Of a DNA stretch of 64,000 nucleotides, positions 33,747 to 43,350 are shown in pieces. The notes beneath the pieces are model-generated. The model was not told where the DNA came from. It saw only the letters and a list, made by a program, of their open reading frames with translations, and did no database searches. Origin of the DNA: an uncultured Acidovorax sp. (GTDB lineage: Bacteria > Pseudomonadota > Gammaproteobacteria > Burkholderiales > Burkholderiaceae_C). How positions within the stretch are numbered: position 1 is the stretch's first letter; each line of letters begins with the position of its first letter. The stretch covers positions 124,001-188,000 of the forward strand of contig CAJYKV010000021.1 of NCBI GenBank assembly GCA_913774955.1, read 5' to 3'. Both the position numbers and the translations under genes were made by a program.

Positions 33747-34307
33747 ATGCCCCTGTCCCCCTACCTCGATACCGCTCCCACGATGGACGCGGGCGTCTTC
33801 GTCCATGCCTCGGCCCAGGTGATCGGCGACGTACACCTGGGGCGCGATGCCTCCGTGTGGTGCAACGCCGTGCTGCGCGGCGACGTGCACCGCATCACCG
33901 TGGGCGAAGGCTCCAACGTGCAGGACCTGGCCATGGGCCACGTGTCCCACCGGCACCCCGGCAAGCCAGACGGCTCGCCCCTGGTGATCGGCAGCCACGT
34001 GACCATCGGCCATTCAGTGATCCTGCACGGCTGCCGCATCGGCGACGAATGCCTGATCGGGATGGGCAGCATCGTGATGGACGATGCCGTGGTGCAGGAC
34101 CAGGTCATGCTCGGCGCGGGCAGCCTGGTGCCGCCCGGCAAGGTGCTGGAGCGCGGATCGCTCTACATCGGCCGGCCCGCCGTGCGCCAGCGCGCGCTCA
34201 CCGCCCAGGAGCTCGCCTACCTGCGCTATTCGGCGGAGCATTACGTCCGCGTCAAGAACAACTACCTGGCCGCGCCGGAACTCGACAGCACGCAGCCGAT
34301 CGTCTAA
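33747..34307 (+). CDS. Gamma-carbonic anhydrase family protein
   Basis: 186 aa from the ATG at 33747. Left-handed beta-helix hexapeptide repeats run through VIGDVHLGRDASVWCNAVLRGDVHRITVGEGSNVQD, and the metal-binding histidines are in GHVSHRHP and HVTIGHSVILHGC. The family (YrdA/CaiE/PaaY) includes zinc or iron enzymes hydrating CO2 and acyl-CoA thioesterases. A C-terminal helix (ELAYLRYSAEHYVRVKNNYL) completes the trimer-forming fold. It sits 70 bp after the ACT gene and 11 bp before the GGDEF gene. Confidence 0.9.
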   Translation: MPLSPYLDTAPTMDAGVFVHASAQVIGDVHLGRDASVWCNAVLRGDVHRITVGEGSNVQDLAMGHVSHRHPGKPDGSPLVIGSHVTIGHSVILHGCRIGDECLIGMGSIVMDDAVVQDQVMLGAGSLVPPGKVLERGSLYIGRPAVRQRALTAQELAYLRYSAEHYVRVKNNYLAAPELDSTQPIV

Positions 34308-34318
34308 CCTGCCCGCCA

Positions 34319-35375
34319 ATGGCCGCCCTGCTTGAGCAATTGTCCGAGTCGGTCTCCACGGCGCGCAGCGTGGAAGACCTCACCCGCCCCCTGCTGGAGA
34401 TGCTGGCCGCGGCGACGGGCTTGGAATCCACCTACCTGACTTCCATCGACGAGGCGCGCGGCATCCTCAAGGTGCTGCATGCACGCAACGCCGGCACGCT
34501 GCGGATCCCCGAGGGCATCACCGCCGAGTGGGGGAGGACGCCGTGCAAGCGGGCGCTGGACGAGGGCCGGACCTACGTCGACGACGTTGCCGAACGCTGG
34601 GGCGACATGCCGGTCGTGCGCGACCTGGGGCTGCGCACCTACGCCAGCATGCCCGTGCGCACGAGCAAGGGGCAGCTGTGCGGCACCCTGTGCGCGACCA
34701 GCACGCAGGCCCGCCCGGGCACGCCCGAGACCGGGCAGATCCTCGCGCTCTTCGCCCACCTGATCGGCCAGCAGATCGAACGCGAGGAGCTGATCGGGGA
34801 GCTGACCGCCGCCAACGAACGGCTGGCGCGGCACGCCACCACCGACGCGCTCACGGGCCTGCCGAACCGGCGGGGCCTGATGGAGGCGCTCACGCGCCTG
34901 CTGGCGCAGGGCCGTCGGCGGCAGGCGGAGGTACTGGTCGCCTTCGTCGACCTGGACGGGTTCAAGTCGATCAACGACCGCCATGGCCACGAGATGGGCG
35001 ACCGGTTCCTGCAGGCCATGGCCCAGCGGCTGCGGACGGTGCTGCGCGGGGAAGACGTGGTGGCCCGCCTGGGGGGGCGACGAGTTCGTCGCGGCCACCC
35101 TCGGCACGCACCCCGGGATGCCGGGGCATTCCGGGCAGGGGGCCTTCCGCCAGCGCATCGCGCAGGCCACGCAGGGGCGGTTCGAGCTGCCGGGCGCATC
35201 GCTTGACTACGAAGGGGCCAGCGTCGGCGCCATCGCCGTGCTGCCGCAGGACGGGCCGATCTCGCCGGAAGATGCGCTGCGCCTGGCCGACCGGCAGATG
35301 TATGCGGTCAAGCAGGCACGGCGGCTCGCACGGCAGTGCCCCCAGGCGGGCGCGGGCGGCCACCGGCCGGGATAA
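34319..35375 (+). pseudogene. GAF-GGDEF diguanylate cyclase, frameshifted inside GGDEF
   Basis: From the ATG at 34319 an open frame encodes a GAF domain (residues ~5-150) and the first half of a GGDEF domain (TDALTGLPNRRGL, VAFVDLDGFKSINDRHGHEMGDRF). At a run of seven G (35071-35077) the frame leaves GGDEF: it reads L-G-G-R-R and ends at 35206 (295 aa). In the +1-removed frame the sequence continues GGDEFVAATLG and runs to 35375 with DALRLADRQMYAVKQARR, the normal domain end. Deleting one G restores a ~350-aa cyclase. This is either a true frameshift, a phase-variable tract or a sequencing error. If intact, it would make c-di-GMP in response to a GAF ligand. Confidence 0.88.
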
Positions 35376-35401
35376 TCGGGGGCCGCCTCCCCCCGACTTC
35401 C

Positions 35402-37324
35402 ATGCCCGATTCCGCCTGCCGCGTGCTGGCCGTCATCCCGCCGATGACGCAGCTCAACACGCCCTACCCCTCCACCGCCTACCTCACGGGCTTCCTGCGC
35501 TCGCGCGGCGTCGCGGCGTTCCAGGAAGACCTGGCGCTGGCGCTCGTCCTGCGGCTGCTCTCGCCCGAGGGGCTCCGGGACGTGGCGGCGCGCGTGCAGG
35601 CGATGCCGCAGCAGCGCCGCAGCCCCGCCGTGCAGTCGTTCGCCGCGCAGCAGGACCGGTACCTGGCCACCATCGGCCCGGCCATCGCCTTCCTGCAGGG
35701 CCGCGACAGCACGCTGGCGCACCGCATCGCGGGACGCCACTACCTGCCCGAGGGGCCGCGATTTTCCACGCTCGACGTCTATGTCGATGACGAGGGCGGC
35801 GACCCGCTGGGCTGGGCCTTCGGCGCCCTCGGCCTGCAGGACAGGGCCAAGCACCTGGCCACGCTCTACCTGAACGACTTGGCCGACGTGCTGCGCGATG
35901 CGGTGGACGAGCGCTTCGAGTTCGTGCGCTATGCCGAATCGCTGGCCGGCAGCCAGCCGACCTTCGACCCGCTGGCCGACGCCCTGGCCGCGCCGCCCAC
36001 GCTGGTGGACGAACTGCTGGTGCAGCTCACGCACGAGGCCATCGAGCGCCACCGGCCCACGGTGGTGCTGCTCTCCGTCCCCTTCCCGGGCTCGGTCTAT
36101 GCGGCCTTCCGCATCGCCCAGGCGATCAAGGCGCGGCACCCGCACATCGCCACCGTGCTGGGCGGCGGCTTCGTGAACACCGAGCTGCGCGAGCTGGCCG
36201 ATCCGCGCGTGTTCGACTTCTTCGACTACGTCACGCTCGACGCCGGCGAACGCCCGCTGCTGGCGCTGCTGGAGCACCTGGAAGGCCGCCGCGGCCGCCA
36301 GCGGCTGGTGCGCACCTTCGTGCGCAACGATGGGGAGGGTGGCGACGGCGCCGTGCAGTACGTCAACATGATGGAGGCCGACGTCGCCTTCGCCGAGGTC
36401 GGCACGCCCACCTGGGACGGCCTGCCGCTGGACCGTTATCTCTCGCTGCTGGACATGCTCAACCCCATGCACCGGCTCTGGAGCGACGGCCGCTGGAACA
36501 AGCTCACCGTGGCGCACGGCTGCTACTGGAAGAAATGCAGCTTCTGCGACGTGGGCTTGGACTACATCGGCCGCTACGAGGGCGCGAGCGCGCAGGTGCT
36601 AGCCGACCGCATCCAGGCCATCGTCGCCGAAACGGGCCAGACGGGCTTCCACTTCGTGGATGAGGCCGCGCCCCCGAAGGCGCTCAAGGCGCTGGCCACC
36701 GAACTCATCGAGCGCAATGCGGGCATCAGCTGGTGGGGCAACGTGCGCTTCGAGAAGACCTTCACGCCCGAGCTGGCCGAGCTGCTGGCCGATTCGGGCT
36801 GCATCGCGATCTCCGGCGGGCTCGAGGTGGCCTCGGACCGGCTGCTGCAGCTCATGAAGAAGGGCGTCTCCGTGGACCAAGTGGCGCGCGTGACCCGCGC
36901 CTTCAGCGACGCCGGCATCCTCGTGCACGCCTACCTGATGTACGGCTTCCCGACGCAGACCGTGCAGGACACGGTGGATGCGCTCGAATACGTGCGCCAG
37001 CTCTTCGCCAACGGCTGCATCCAGAGCGGCTTCTTCCACCGCTTCGCCTGCACCGTGCATTCGCCCGTGGGCCAGAACCCGCAGGAATACGGCGTCACGC
37101 TCGCGCCGCTGCCGCCGGGCGGCTTCGCGAAGAACGACGTGGCCTTCATCGACCCGACGGGCGTGGACCACGATGCGCTCGGCAGCGCGCTGCGCAAAGC
37201 CATCTACAACTACATGCACGGCATCGGGCTCGAGGAGGACGTGCGCGCGTGGTTCCCGTTCAAGGTGCCGAAGACCACCGTGAACCGCCGCCGGATCGAG
37301 CGCGCGCTGACGGGCCAGGCCTGA
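35402..37324 (+). CDS. B12-binding-domain radical SAM protein
   Basis: 640 aa from the ATG at 35402. An N-terminal cobalamin-binding-like Rossmann domain (~residues 200-305; VVLLSVPFPGSVYAAFRIAQAIKARHPHIATVLGGG, LDAGERPLLALLEHLEG) precedes a radical SAM core with cluster cysteines in HGCYWKKCSFCD (~residue 378). The spacing is Cx4Cx2C. SAM-binding GG-like ISGGLEVASDRLLQLMKKGVS follows. The B12 domain lacks the DxHxxG axial histidine motif. Substrate unknown; such proteins methylate or rearrange unactivated carbons. It lies 26 bp after the GGDEF gene. A PduO adenosyltransferase elsewhere in the window supports B12 use. Confidence 0.88.
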   Translation: MPDSACRVLAVIPPMTQLNTPYPSTAYLTGFLRSRGVAAFQEDLALALVLRLLSPEGLRDVAARVQAMPQQRRSPAVQSFAAQQDRYLATIGPAIAFLQGRDSTLAHRIAGRHYLPEGPRFSTLDVYVDDEGGDPLGWAFGALGLQDRAKHLATLYLNDLADVLRDAVDERFEFVRYAESLAGSQPTFDPLADALAAPPTLVDELLVQLTHEAIERHRPTVVLLSVPFPGSVYAAFRIAQAIKARHPHIATVLGGGFVNTELRELADPRVFDFFDYVTLDAGERPLLALLEHLEGRRGRQRLVRTFVRNDGEGGDGAVQYVNMMEADVAFAEVGTPTWDGLPLDRYLSLLDMLNPMHRLWSDGRWNKLTVAHGCYWKKCSFCDVGLDYIGRYEGASAQVLADRIQAIVAETGQTGFHFVDEAAPPKALKALATELIERNAGISWWGNVRFEKTFTPELAELLADSGCIAISGGLEVASDRLLQLMKKGVSVDQVARVTRAFSDAGILVHAYLMYGFPTQTVQDTVDALEYVRQLFANGCIQSGFFHRFACTVHSPVGQNPQEYGVTLAPLPPGGFAKNDVAFIDPTGVDHDALGSALRKAIYNYMHGIGLEEDVRAWFPFKVPKTTVNRRRIERALTGQA

Positions 37325-37510
37325 CCCCGGCGATTCGCGCCCGCGCAACGAAATGCGCGCATTGCCCCCGCAAAACCGTGGGCCGGAGGGAGCCGCCGCG
37401 CACTCCGTTGCGTTTTGTCACATACTCGCGGATTGTCACGGCTCCGCGCGAAAATGCGTGTCTGCGCCGGGCTTTCGCCCGGCCGAGCCCCTGCCGTTCT
37501 GAAAGTCCCC

Positions 37511-39364
37511 ATGCAATTCCTCCGCCGCCTCAACCTGGGATCCCGGCTTGCCCTGGGCTTCGGCCTGCTGCTGCTGCTGCTGGCCATCATCACCGGACTG
37601 GGCATCGCCCGCATGTCCTCCCTCGACCATACCTCGCAGCAGATCTCGTCCGAGTACTACGCCAAGGCGAACATCAGCCAGCGCATCAGCTACCTCGTGC
37701 TGGACATCGCCCGGGCCGCGCGCAACATCGTCATCCTGGAGGATGAGGCGCAGATGGCCTCCAACAAGGCCGTGATCGACAAGAACATCGCCGAACTGGG
37801 TACCGCGATCGCGCGGCTGCGGCAACTTGAAACGGGCGCCGAGGCCCGCCGCCTGATCGACACCACCGAAGCCAGCAGCAAGGAGTACCTCGCCTTCACG
37901 GACGACGTGGTCAAGCTGGGGCTCGCCAACCAGAACGTCGAAGGGCAGAAGCTGCTCTTCGGGCCGCGCTACAAGATACAGGGCCAGCTGCTCGGCCATC
38001 TGGCCGAACTCGTGAAGCAGTACGAAGGCGAGATGCGGCAGGCCAGCGCCCAGGCCCACGAGACCTTCGTGCAGTCCGCCACCATCCTCGGCGTGGTGGC
38101 CCTGGTCGCCGTGCTGGCGGGCGTGGCCGGCGCGGTCCTCATCACCCGCTCGATCACGGTGCCCATGGCCCGGGCGGTGGACGTGGCCCATGCCGTGGCC
38201 GATGGTGACCTCACCCGCGCCTTGGACGATGACGGCCGCGACGAGGCCGCCCTGCTGCTGCAGTCGCTGCAGGCCATGAACGGCAACCTGACCCGCGTGG
38301 TGCACCAGATCCGCCAGGCGAGCGACTCCATCGCCACCGGCTCCAGCCAGATCGCCAGCGGCAACGCGGACCTCTCGCAACGCACGGAGTCGCAGGCCTC
38401 GAGCCTGCAGCAGACCGCCGCCTCGATGGAGGAAATGAGCGCGACCATCCGCCAGAACGCGGACACCGCCCGCACGGCCAGCCAGCTCGCCGCCACCGCC
38501 AGCCAGGCCGCGAGCCGCGGCGGCGACGTGATGGGCCAGGTGGTTGCCACCATGCAGGACATCTCGGGCAGTTCCAGCAAGATCGCCGACATCATCGGCG
38601 TGATCGACGGCATCGCCTTCCAGACCAACATCCTGGCGCTGAACGCGGCCGTGGAAGCCGCCCGCGCGGGCGAGCAGGGCCGCGGTTTCGCCGTGGTGGC
38701 CGGCGAAGTGCGCGCACTGGCCGGCCGCAGCGCCGAGGCCGCCAAGGAGATCAAGACCCTCATCGGCCAGAGCGTGGAGAAGGTGGGCACCGGCACGCGC
38801 CTGGTGGACGAGGCCGGCACGACCATGTCGGACATCGTGCAGCAGGTGCAGCGCGTGAGCGACCTGATCGCCGAGATCGATGCCGCCACGCGCGAGCAGA
38901 GCGAAGGCATCGGCCAGGTGAACGCGGCCGTGTCGCAGCTCGACCAGGCCACGCAGCAGAACGCCGCGCTGGTCGAGGAATCCGCCGCCGCGGCCGGCAG
39001 CCTGCAGCAGCAGGCCGTGCGCCTCACCGAGGCGGTGGGCGTGTTCCGGCTCTCGGGCATGGCCGAGCGTGCCGCCTCGATGGCGCCCGCGGCGCCCATC
39101 CCGGCGCCCGCGCCCCGCGCCGTTCCGGCGCGCGCCCCGGCCCGGGCGGCGGCTCCGGCCTCCACGCTCGCGGGCAAGGCGACGTCCGCCGGCCGGCTGG
39201 CGGGCGCATCGTCCGCCCCCGCACCCACGGCACCCCGCCCTGCCCCTGCCCCGGCGCCCGCGCCGGCCGCCGCCGCCAAGGCCCCGGCCCTGCCGCCCGC
39301 ACCGAAGCCGGCCGCCAAGCCCTCCGCGCACAGCAACGCCGACGACGACTGGACGGCGTTCTGA
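37511..39364 (+). CDS. Methyl-accepting chemotaxis protein with C-terminal tether motif
   Basis: 617 aa from the ATG at 37511. TM1 ([21 protein letters not shown], ~12-32), a four-helix-bundle periplasmic sensor (~35-190), TM2 (~192-212), HAMP ([25 protein letters not shown]) and a signalling domain with the conserved hairpin tip ([40 protein letters not shown]). A ~90-residue Ala/Pro-rich linker ends DDDWTAF, resembling the NWETF pentapeptide that tethers CheR/CheB. The ligand is unknown. No che gene is adjacent. Followed by a UUCG-loop terminator. Confidence 0.95.
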   Translation: MQFLRRLNLGSRLALGFGLLLLLLAIITGLGIARMSSLDHTSQQISSEYYAKANISQRISYLVLDIARAARNIVILEDEAQMASNKAVIDKNIAELGTAIARLRQLETGAEARRLIDTTEASSKEYLAFTDDVVKLGLANQNVEGQKLLFGPRYKIQGQLLGHLAELVKQYEGEMRQASAQAHETFVQSATILGVVALVAVLAGVAGAVLITRSITVPMARAVDVAHAVADGDLTRALDDDGRDEAALLLQSLQAMNGNLTRVVHQIRQASDSIATGSSQIASGNADLSQRTESQASSLQQTAASMEEMSATIRQNADTARTASQLAATASQAASRGGDVMGQVVATMQDISGSSSKIADIIGVIDGIAFQTNILALNAAVEAARAGEQGRGFAVVAGEVRALAGRSAEAAKEIKTLIGQSVEKVGTGTRLVDEAGTTMSDIVQQVQRVSDLIAEIDAATREQSEGIGQVNAAVSQLDQATQQNAALVEESAAAAGSLQQQAVRLTEAVGVFRLSGMAERAASMAPAAPIPAPAPRAVPARAPARAAAPASTLAGKATSAGRLAGASSAPAPTAPRPAPAPAPAPAAAAKAPALPPAPKPAAKPSAHSNADDDWTAF

Positions 39365-39397
39365 CCTGCCGCGCACGGCGGCAGACACGACGACACG

Positions 39398-39421
39398 GGG
39401 CGCCTTCGGGCGCCCTTTCTT
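39398..39421 (+). terminator. Intrinsic terminator with UUCG loop after the chemoreceptor
   Basis: GGGCGCC-TTCG-GGCGCCC followed by TTTCTT: a perfect 7-bp stem with the extra-stable UUCG tetraloop and a T-rich tail, 33 bp after the stop. It also lies just beyond the end of the convergent AsmA-like gene. Confidence 0.9.
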
Positions 39422-39446
39422 CTGGCCGCTGGCCGGCGGCCGGTGA

Positions 39447-40958
39447 TCAGTCGGGATCGCGGTACACCGGCGGCAGCCGGCGCGGCGCGGGTGGTTCCTG
39501 CTTTGCGTCCCCGCCGCCGAAGATGCGCCGCACGGTCTCGCCGATGCGCGCGCCCAGCACGGTGCCCACGCCCGGGGCGACCACCGTGCCCACGGCGGCA
39601 CCGGCCAGCGCGGCGGGCGGCAGGCGGAGCGTGGGGTCCTTCACCGTGCCGCCGAATTCGAGCGGCACGCCCACGATGCCGTCCACCAGGTCGACCGCCA
39701 CGTGGCCGCTCACGCGCTGGTTCTGCACCACCGCATCGCCGGTGGCGGTGAGCACGCCGGAGGTCGCCTTCAGGTCGCCGTAGCGCACGATGGTGCCGCC
39801 GGGATCGGCCTCGGTGCGCACGACGCCCGTCAGGCTGTCGAGCTGGGTCGTGCCGCCCTTGTCGCTGCCCGCGCTGAGGATGGCGGCTTCCAGGTCGAAG
39901 GTCAGCAGCTTCGCCCGGGCCACCGTGAAGGACGTGCGCGTGTGGAGCGCGCGCATCGCGGCGGCCGGGTCGTCGCCCTCGGCGATCAGGTCGGTGTGGC
40001 CGCTCGCGCGGCCGGACACGATGGAACGGCGATCGAAGGCGTCCATGAGGCCCACCACATCCACTCCCGAGAAATCGAGCGAACCTGTCACCCGGTAGCG
40101 CTCGCCGAACTCCTGCAGCCGCAGTTCGCCGCGCTCGGTGCGCCCGCCGGCCGTCACGTCGGCGCGCCAGCGGTCTTCGCCGCCCTCGCGTTCGATGGCC
40201 AGGCGCGTGGGCGTCGAGGCGCCCTCGCGCTCCAGCAGCCCGCGCACGGGGCGCCATGCGGGCCCGAAATCCACGGAACCGCCGTAGGCCAGGTCGCGCC
40301 CCTGCCGCCCGATCCAGCGCACGCCCTGCCACTCGGCGCGCGCCACCGGCACCTCGGCCAGCGTGAAGGGGCCGAAACCGGCCGGCCCGTCCTCCTGGGC
40401 ATTGCGCACCTTGAACTGCGAGAGCGACAGCTGCGGGACGGCCGCGCCTTCCAACCGCAGCCGCGAGAGGGCGAGCCGCAGGCGCAGCAGGTCGGACCAG
40501 CGCGCGTCGGCCACGATGCGGTCCGCCGAGACGGGGGCTTCCTGCTCGGTGTGCACGCCGTGCAGCACCACCTGGGGCGCGGGCAGCAGGTGCCATTCGA
40601 GGCGGTCCACCACCACGGGTACCCCGAGCAGATCGCCGGCGCCATCGCCCGCGCGCCGCGCGAGTTCCTCGTCGGACGGCAGCCACCACCACAGCGCGGC
40701 GCCGGCCACCAGCACGAGCGTGCCCGTGGCGGCCACGGCGCCCAGCGTCCACCGCAGGGCCCGGCCCCAGCCAGGGCGGGACGCGGGGCGCGGGCGGTCC
40801 GGCCCGTGGCCGGCTGCGGCCAGGGGCTTGCGGGCCGGCACGGCGGACGGAGAGGAAGACGAGGGCGGTGGCACACTGCGTGGCCCGGTCGGGCGGAAGG
40901 TGGCGGGGGGAGGACGGCCCACCTTACCGCAGGCATACCGCTGCACGGGTCGTCCCAT
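39447..40958 (-). CDS. AsmA-like membrane-anchored protein
   Basis: 503 aa. A Pro/Arg-rich N-terminus is followed by one TM helix (TLGAVAATGTLVLVAGAALWWWL, ~70-92) and a large periplasmic region that begins like AsmA (GDGAGDLLGVPVVVDRLEWHLLPAPQVVLHGVHTEQ). The C-terminal repeat-rich part (FTVARAKLLTFDLEAAILS..., AVVQNQRVSGHVAVDLVDGIVGVPLEFGGTVKDPTLRLPPAALAGAAVGTVVAPGVGT) is AsmA_2-like. AsmA proteins bridge inner and outer membranes and are implicated in lipid transport. The protein is shorter than TamB/AsmA. Start choice is uncertain because the first ~60 residues are low complexity. Confidence 0.75.
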   Translation of the reverse strand: MGRPVQRYACGKVGRPPPATFRPTGPRSVPPPSSSSPSAVPARKPLAAAGHGPDRPRPASRPGWGRALRWTLGAVAATGTLVLVAGAALWWWLPSDEELARRAGDGAGDLLGVPVVVDRLEWHLLPAPQVVLHGVHTEQEAPVSADRIVADARWSDLLRLRLALSRLRLEGAAVPQLSLSQFKVRNAQEDGPAGFGPFTLAEVPVARAEWQGVRWIGRQGRDLAYGGSVDFGPAWRPVRGLLEREGASTPTRLAIEREGGEDRWRADVTAGGRTERGELRLQEFGERYRVTGSLDFSGVDVVGLMDAFDRRSIVSGRASGHTDLIAEGDDPAAAMRALHTRTSFTVARAKLLTFDLEAAILSAGSDKGGTTQLDSLTGVVRTEADPGGTIVRYGDLKATSGVLTATGDAVVQNQRVSGHVAVDLVDGIVGVPLEFGGTVKDPTLRLPPAALAGAAVGTVVAPGVGTVLGARIGETVRRIFGGGDAKQEPPAPRRLPPVYRDPD

Positions 40959-41111
40959 TCCTACGCACGCGTGGGCCGGGGGCGCCAGCGCCTACACTCG
41001 CCACGCTTCCCCTACCTCCCCCTTTTTCCATCCACCGCACGGGCGGGGCCCTGCCCTGCCCGGACGGAAAGCCCACACCCGATCCACCGGACGCCCAAGG
41101 AGCCCATCGCC

Positions 41112-42413
41112 GTGCCTACCCCCTCTTCCCCGTACTTCACCCGCTGGCGGCGGGTCTCGCCCGCCGAGGGCACCGTGGTCGCCCCCGACGAGCGCCTGCC
41201 CTGGGGCCACACCGCCGCCATGGGCGTGCAGCACGTGATCGCCATGTTCGGCGCCACGGTGCTCGCGCCCATCCTCATGGGTTTCGATCCGAACGTCGCG
41301 ATCCTGATGAGCGGCCTGGGCACGCTGATCTTCTTCCTCGTCACGGGCGGCCGCGTGCCGAGCTACCTGGGTTCGAGCTTCGCGTTCATCGGCGTGGTGA
41401 TCGCCGCCAGCGGCTATGCCGGCCCGGGCCCGAACGCCAACATGGCCGTGGCGCTGGGCGGCATCATCGCCTGCGGCCTGGTCTACACCCTGATCGGCGC
41501 CGTCGTGCAGGCCGTCGGCACGGGCTGGATCGAGCGCTGCATGCCGCCCGTGGTGACGGGCGCGGTGGTCGCGGTGATCGGGCTCAACCTCGCGCAGGTG
41601 CCCATCAAGAACATGGCCGCCAGCAATTTCGAGAGCTGGATGCAGGCCGCCACCTTCGTGTGCGTGGGCCTGGTCGCCGTGCTCACGCGCGGCATGCTGC
41701 AGCGGCTGCTGATCCTCGTGGGCCTGATCGCCGCCAGCGTGCTGTACGCGCTGCTCACCAACGGCCTGGGGCTGGGCAAGCCGATGGACCTCTCCGGCGT
41801 GCTGGCCGCGCCCTGGCTGGGCCTGCCGCGCTTCGCCGCGCCCGTGTTCAGCGCGCCGGCCATGCTGCTGATCGCGCCCGTGGCCGTCATCCTGGTGGCC
41901 GAGAACCTCGGCCACGTGAAGGCCGTCACCGCCATGACCGGCCGCAATCTCGACCGCTACATGGGCCGCGCGTTCATCGGCGACGGCATCGCCACCATGG
42001 CGAGCGGCGCAGTGGGCGGCACGGGCGTCACCACCTATGCCGAGAACATCGGCGTGATGGCCGCCACCAAGATCTATTCCACCGCCGTGTTCCTCGTGGC
42101 CGGCCTGATCGCGCTGGTGCTGGGCTTCTCGCCGAAGTTCGGCGCGCTGATCCAGGCGATTCCGCTGCCGGTGATGGGCGGTGTCTCGATCGTGGTGTTC
42201 GGCCTGATCGCCGTGGCCGGCGCCAAGATCTGGGTGGACAACCGCGTGGACTTCTCCGACAACAAGAACCTCATCGTGGCGGCGATCACGCTGATCATCG
42301 GCACGGGCGACTTCACGCTGAAGTTCGGCGATTTCGCGCTGGGCGGCATAGGCACCGCGACCTTCGGGGCGATCCTCCTCTACGCGTTGCTGGACCTGCG
42401 GCGCGGCCGCTGA
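41112..42413 (+). CDS. Nucleobase:cation symporter NCS2 (uracil/xanthine permease)
   Basis: 433 aa from a GTG at 41112 behind AAGGAG (41096-41101). About 12-14 TM helices. NCS2 landmarks: [22 protein letters not shown] at TM1, [12 protein letters not shown], and the conserved motif [20 protein letters not shown] with its catalytic-site Glu. The family imports uracil (UraA/RutG) or xanthine/urate by proton symport; [14 protein letters not shown] and TTYAENIG favour the UraA/RutG branch. It ends 12 bp before the convergent zinc-ribbon gene. Confidence 0.92.
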   Translation: MPTPSSPYFTRWRRVSPAEGTVVAPDERLPWGHTAAMGVQHVIAMFGATVLAPILMGFDPNVAILMSGLGTLIFFLVTGGRVPSYLGSSFAFIGVVIAASGYAGPGPNANMAVALGGIIACGLVYTLIGAVVQAVGTGWIERCMPPVVTGAVVAVIGLNLAQVPIKNMAASNFESWMQAATFVCVGLVAVLTRGMLQRLLILVGLIAASVLYALLTNGLGLGKPMDLSGVLAAPWLGLPRFAAPVFSAPAMLLIAPVAVILVAENLGHVKAVTAMTGRNLDRYMGRAFIGDGIATMASGAVGGTGVTTYAENIGVMAATKIYSTAVFLVAGLIALVLGFSPKFGALIQAIPLPVMGGVSIVVFGLIAVAGAKIWVDNRVDFSDNKNLIVAAITLIIGTGDFTLKFGDFALGGIGTATFGAILLYALLDLRRGR

Positions 42414-42425
42414 CGCCGGCCCCGG

Positions 42426-43151
42426 TCAGCGCTTCAGCAGCGACCAGACCAGCTCCACCCCGGCCGACAGCAGATCGAACCGCTCGGAGGTGTGGGAGGT
42501 GAATGCCTCCCGCTGGCGCTCCCGCCGCTCCCGCTCCCGCTCGCGTTCCATCGCGATGAGCGCGTCGGCCAGCGCCTCGGGCCGGGCGGGCTCGGCCGCC
42601 GCCTGCGCGGCGCGGGCATGGCGGTCGAGCGCCTTGTCCACGGCCTGCGGGTCGAGCAGCGACAGGGCCGAGCGGCAGTAGGGACAGGCGTGGTCGTTGC
42701 GGATGTCCACCGCGCCGCCGCAGGCCGTGCAGGCGATGGTGCCGACGCGGTCGGCCAGCGCATCGATCTCCAGTGGCGAGAGGTGGCGTACGAAGCCCTT
42801 CTCCACCATGAAGGCGCCGAAGGTGCTGAAGCGGCCGTGGCGCGCGGCGCAGCGGTAGGTGCGGTAGCTCCCGCCCTGGCCCAGGTCGAACCCCGGCTCC
42901 AGCGCCTTCGCGCAGCGCGGGCACTGCATGCGATCGGCGAGCGGGCGGTGCGCGTCGCCGCGGTGCCGGTGCAGCAGCCCGAACAGCTCCAGCACCGCGC
43001 CCGGCGCAAGCCGGGTGTTCTCCTGCGGATCGAACCACAGGCCCTGGCAGGCGAAGCACAGGTCGATATGCAGGTCCGCGCCGTCGCGCGCGGCGAAGCG
43101 GTGGTTTTCGGCGGGCTGGCGGCAGGAGGGGCAGAGGCTGGGCGCGGGCAT
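42426..43151 (-). CDS. Zinc-ribbon (TFIIB-type) protein, unknown function
   Basis: 241 aa from the ATG at 43151. Five CxxC knuckles: CPSC, CFAC, CPRC, CTAC and CPYC. The first two flank GLWFDPQENTRLAPG, typical of Zf-TFIIB/zinc-ribbon proteins. A charged coiled-coil helix (ALIAMERERERERRERQREA) follows at ~205-225. Cytoplasmic; function unknown. Convergent with the nucleobase permease; the stop codons of both genes lie in the arms of GCTGAC...GTCAGC (42409-42430). Confidence 0.82.
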   Translation of the reverse strand: MPAPSLCPSCRQPAENHRFAARDGADLHIDLCFACQGLWFDPQENTRLAPGAVLELFGLLHRHRGDAHRPLADRMQCPRCAKALEPGFDLGQGGSYRTYRCAARHGRFSTFGAFMVEKGFVRHLSPLEIDALADRVGTIACTACGGAVDIRNDHACPYCRSALSLLDPQAVDKALDRHARAAQAAAEPARPEALADALIAMERERERERRERQREAFTSHTSERFDLLSAGVELVWSLLKR

Positions 43152-43350
43152 CGCGCTGCATGGTACGGCACGGCGGGCAGCCCCGCGCAGTGTCGGCCGC
43201 GTCACGCTGCGGTGCCCGCGCGCCGCACGGGTGCCGCCCGGGCCGTGGCTCGGCCGTGCCGGGGCGCTAAGATTTTTGGATCCGCTCCCAAGGCCCCCGC
43301 GGCCTCCTCTTTCCGGCTTTTCCAAGCGGCCCCGCGCCCGCATCCTTTCC

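Noticed and set aside
42409-42430. GCTGAC...GTCAGC dyad between permease and zinc-ribbon genes as a terminator
   Set aside because: The stem is only 6 bp, includes both stop codons and has no T-run; it may be chance pairing of convergent stop regions.
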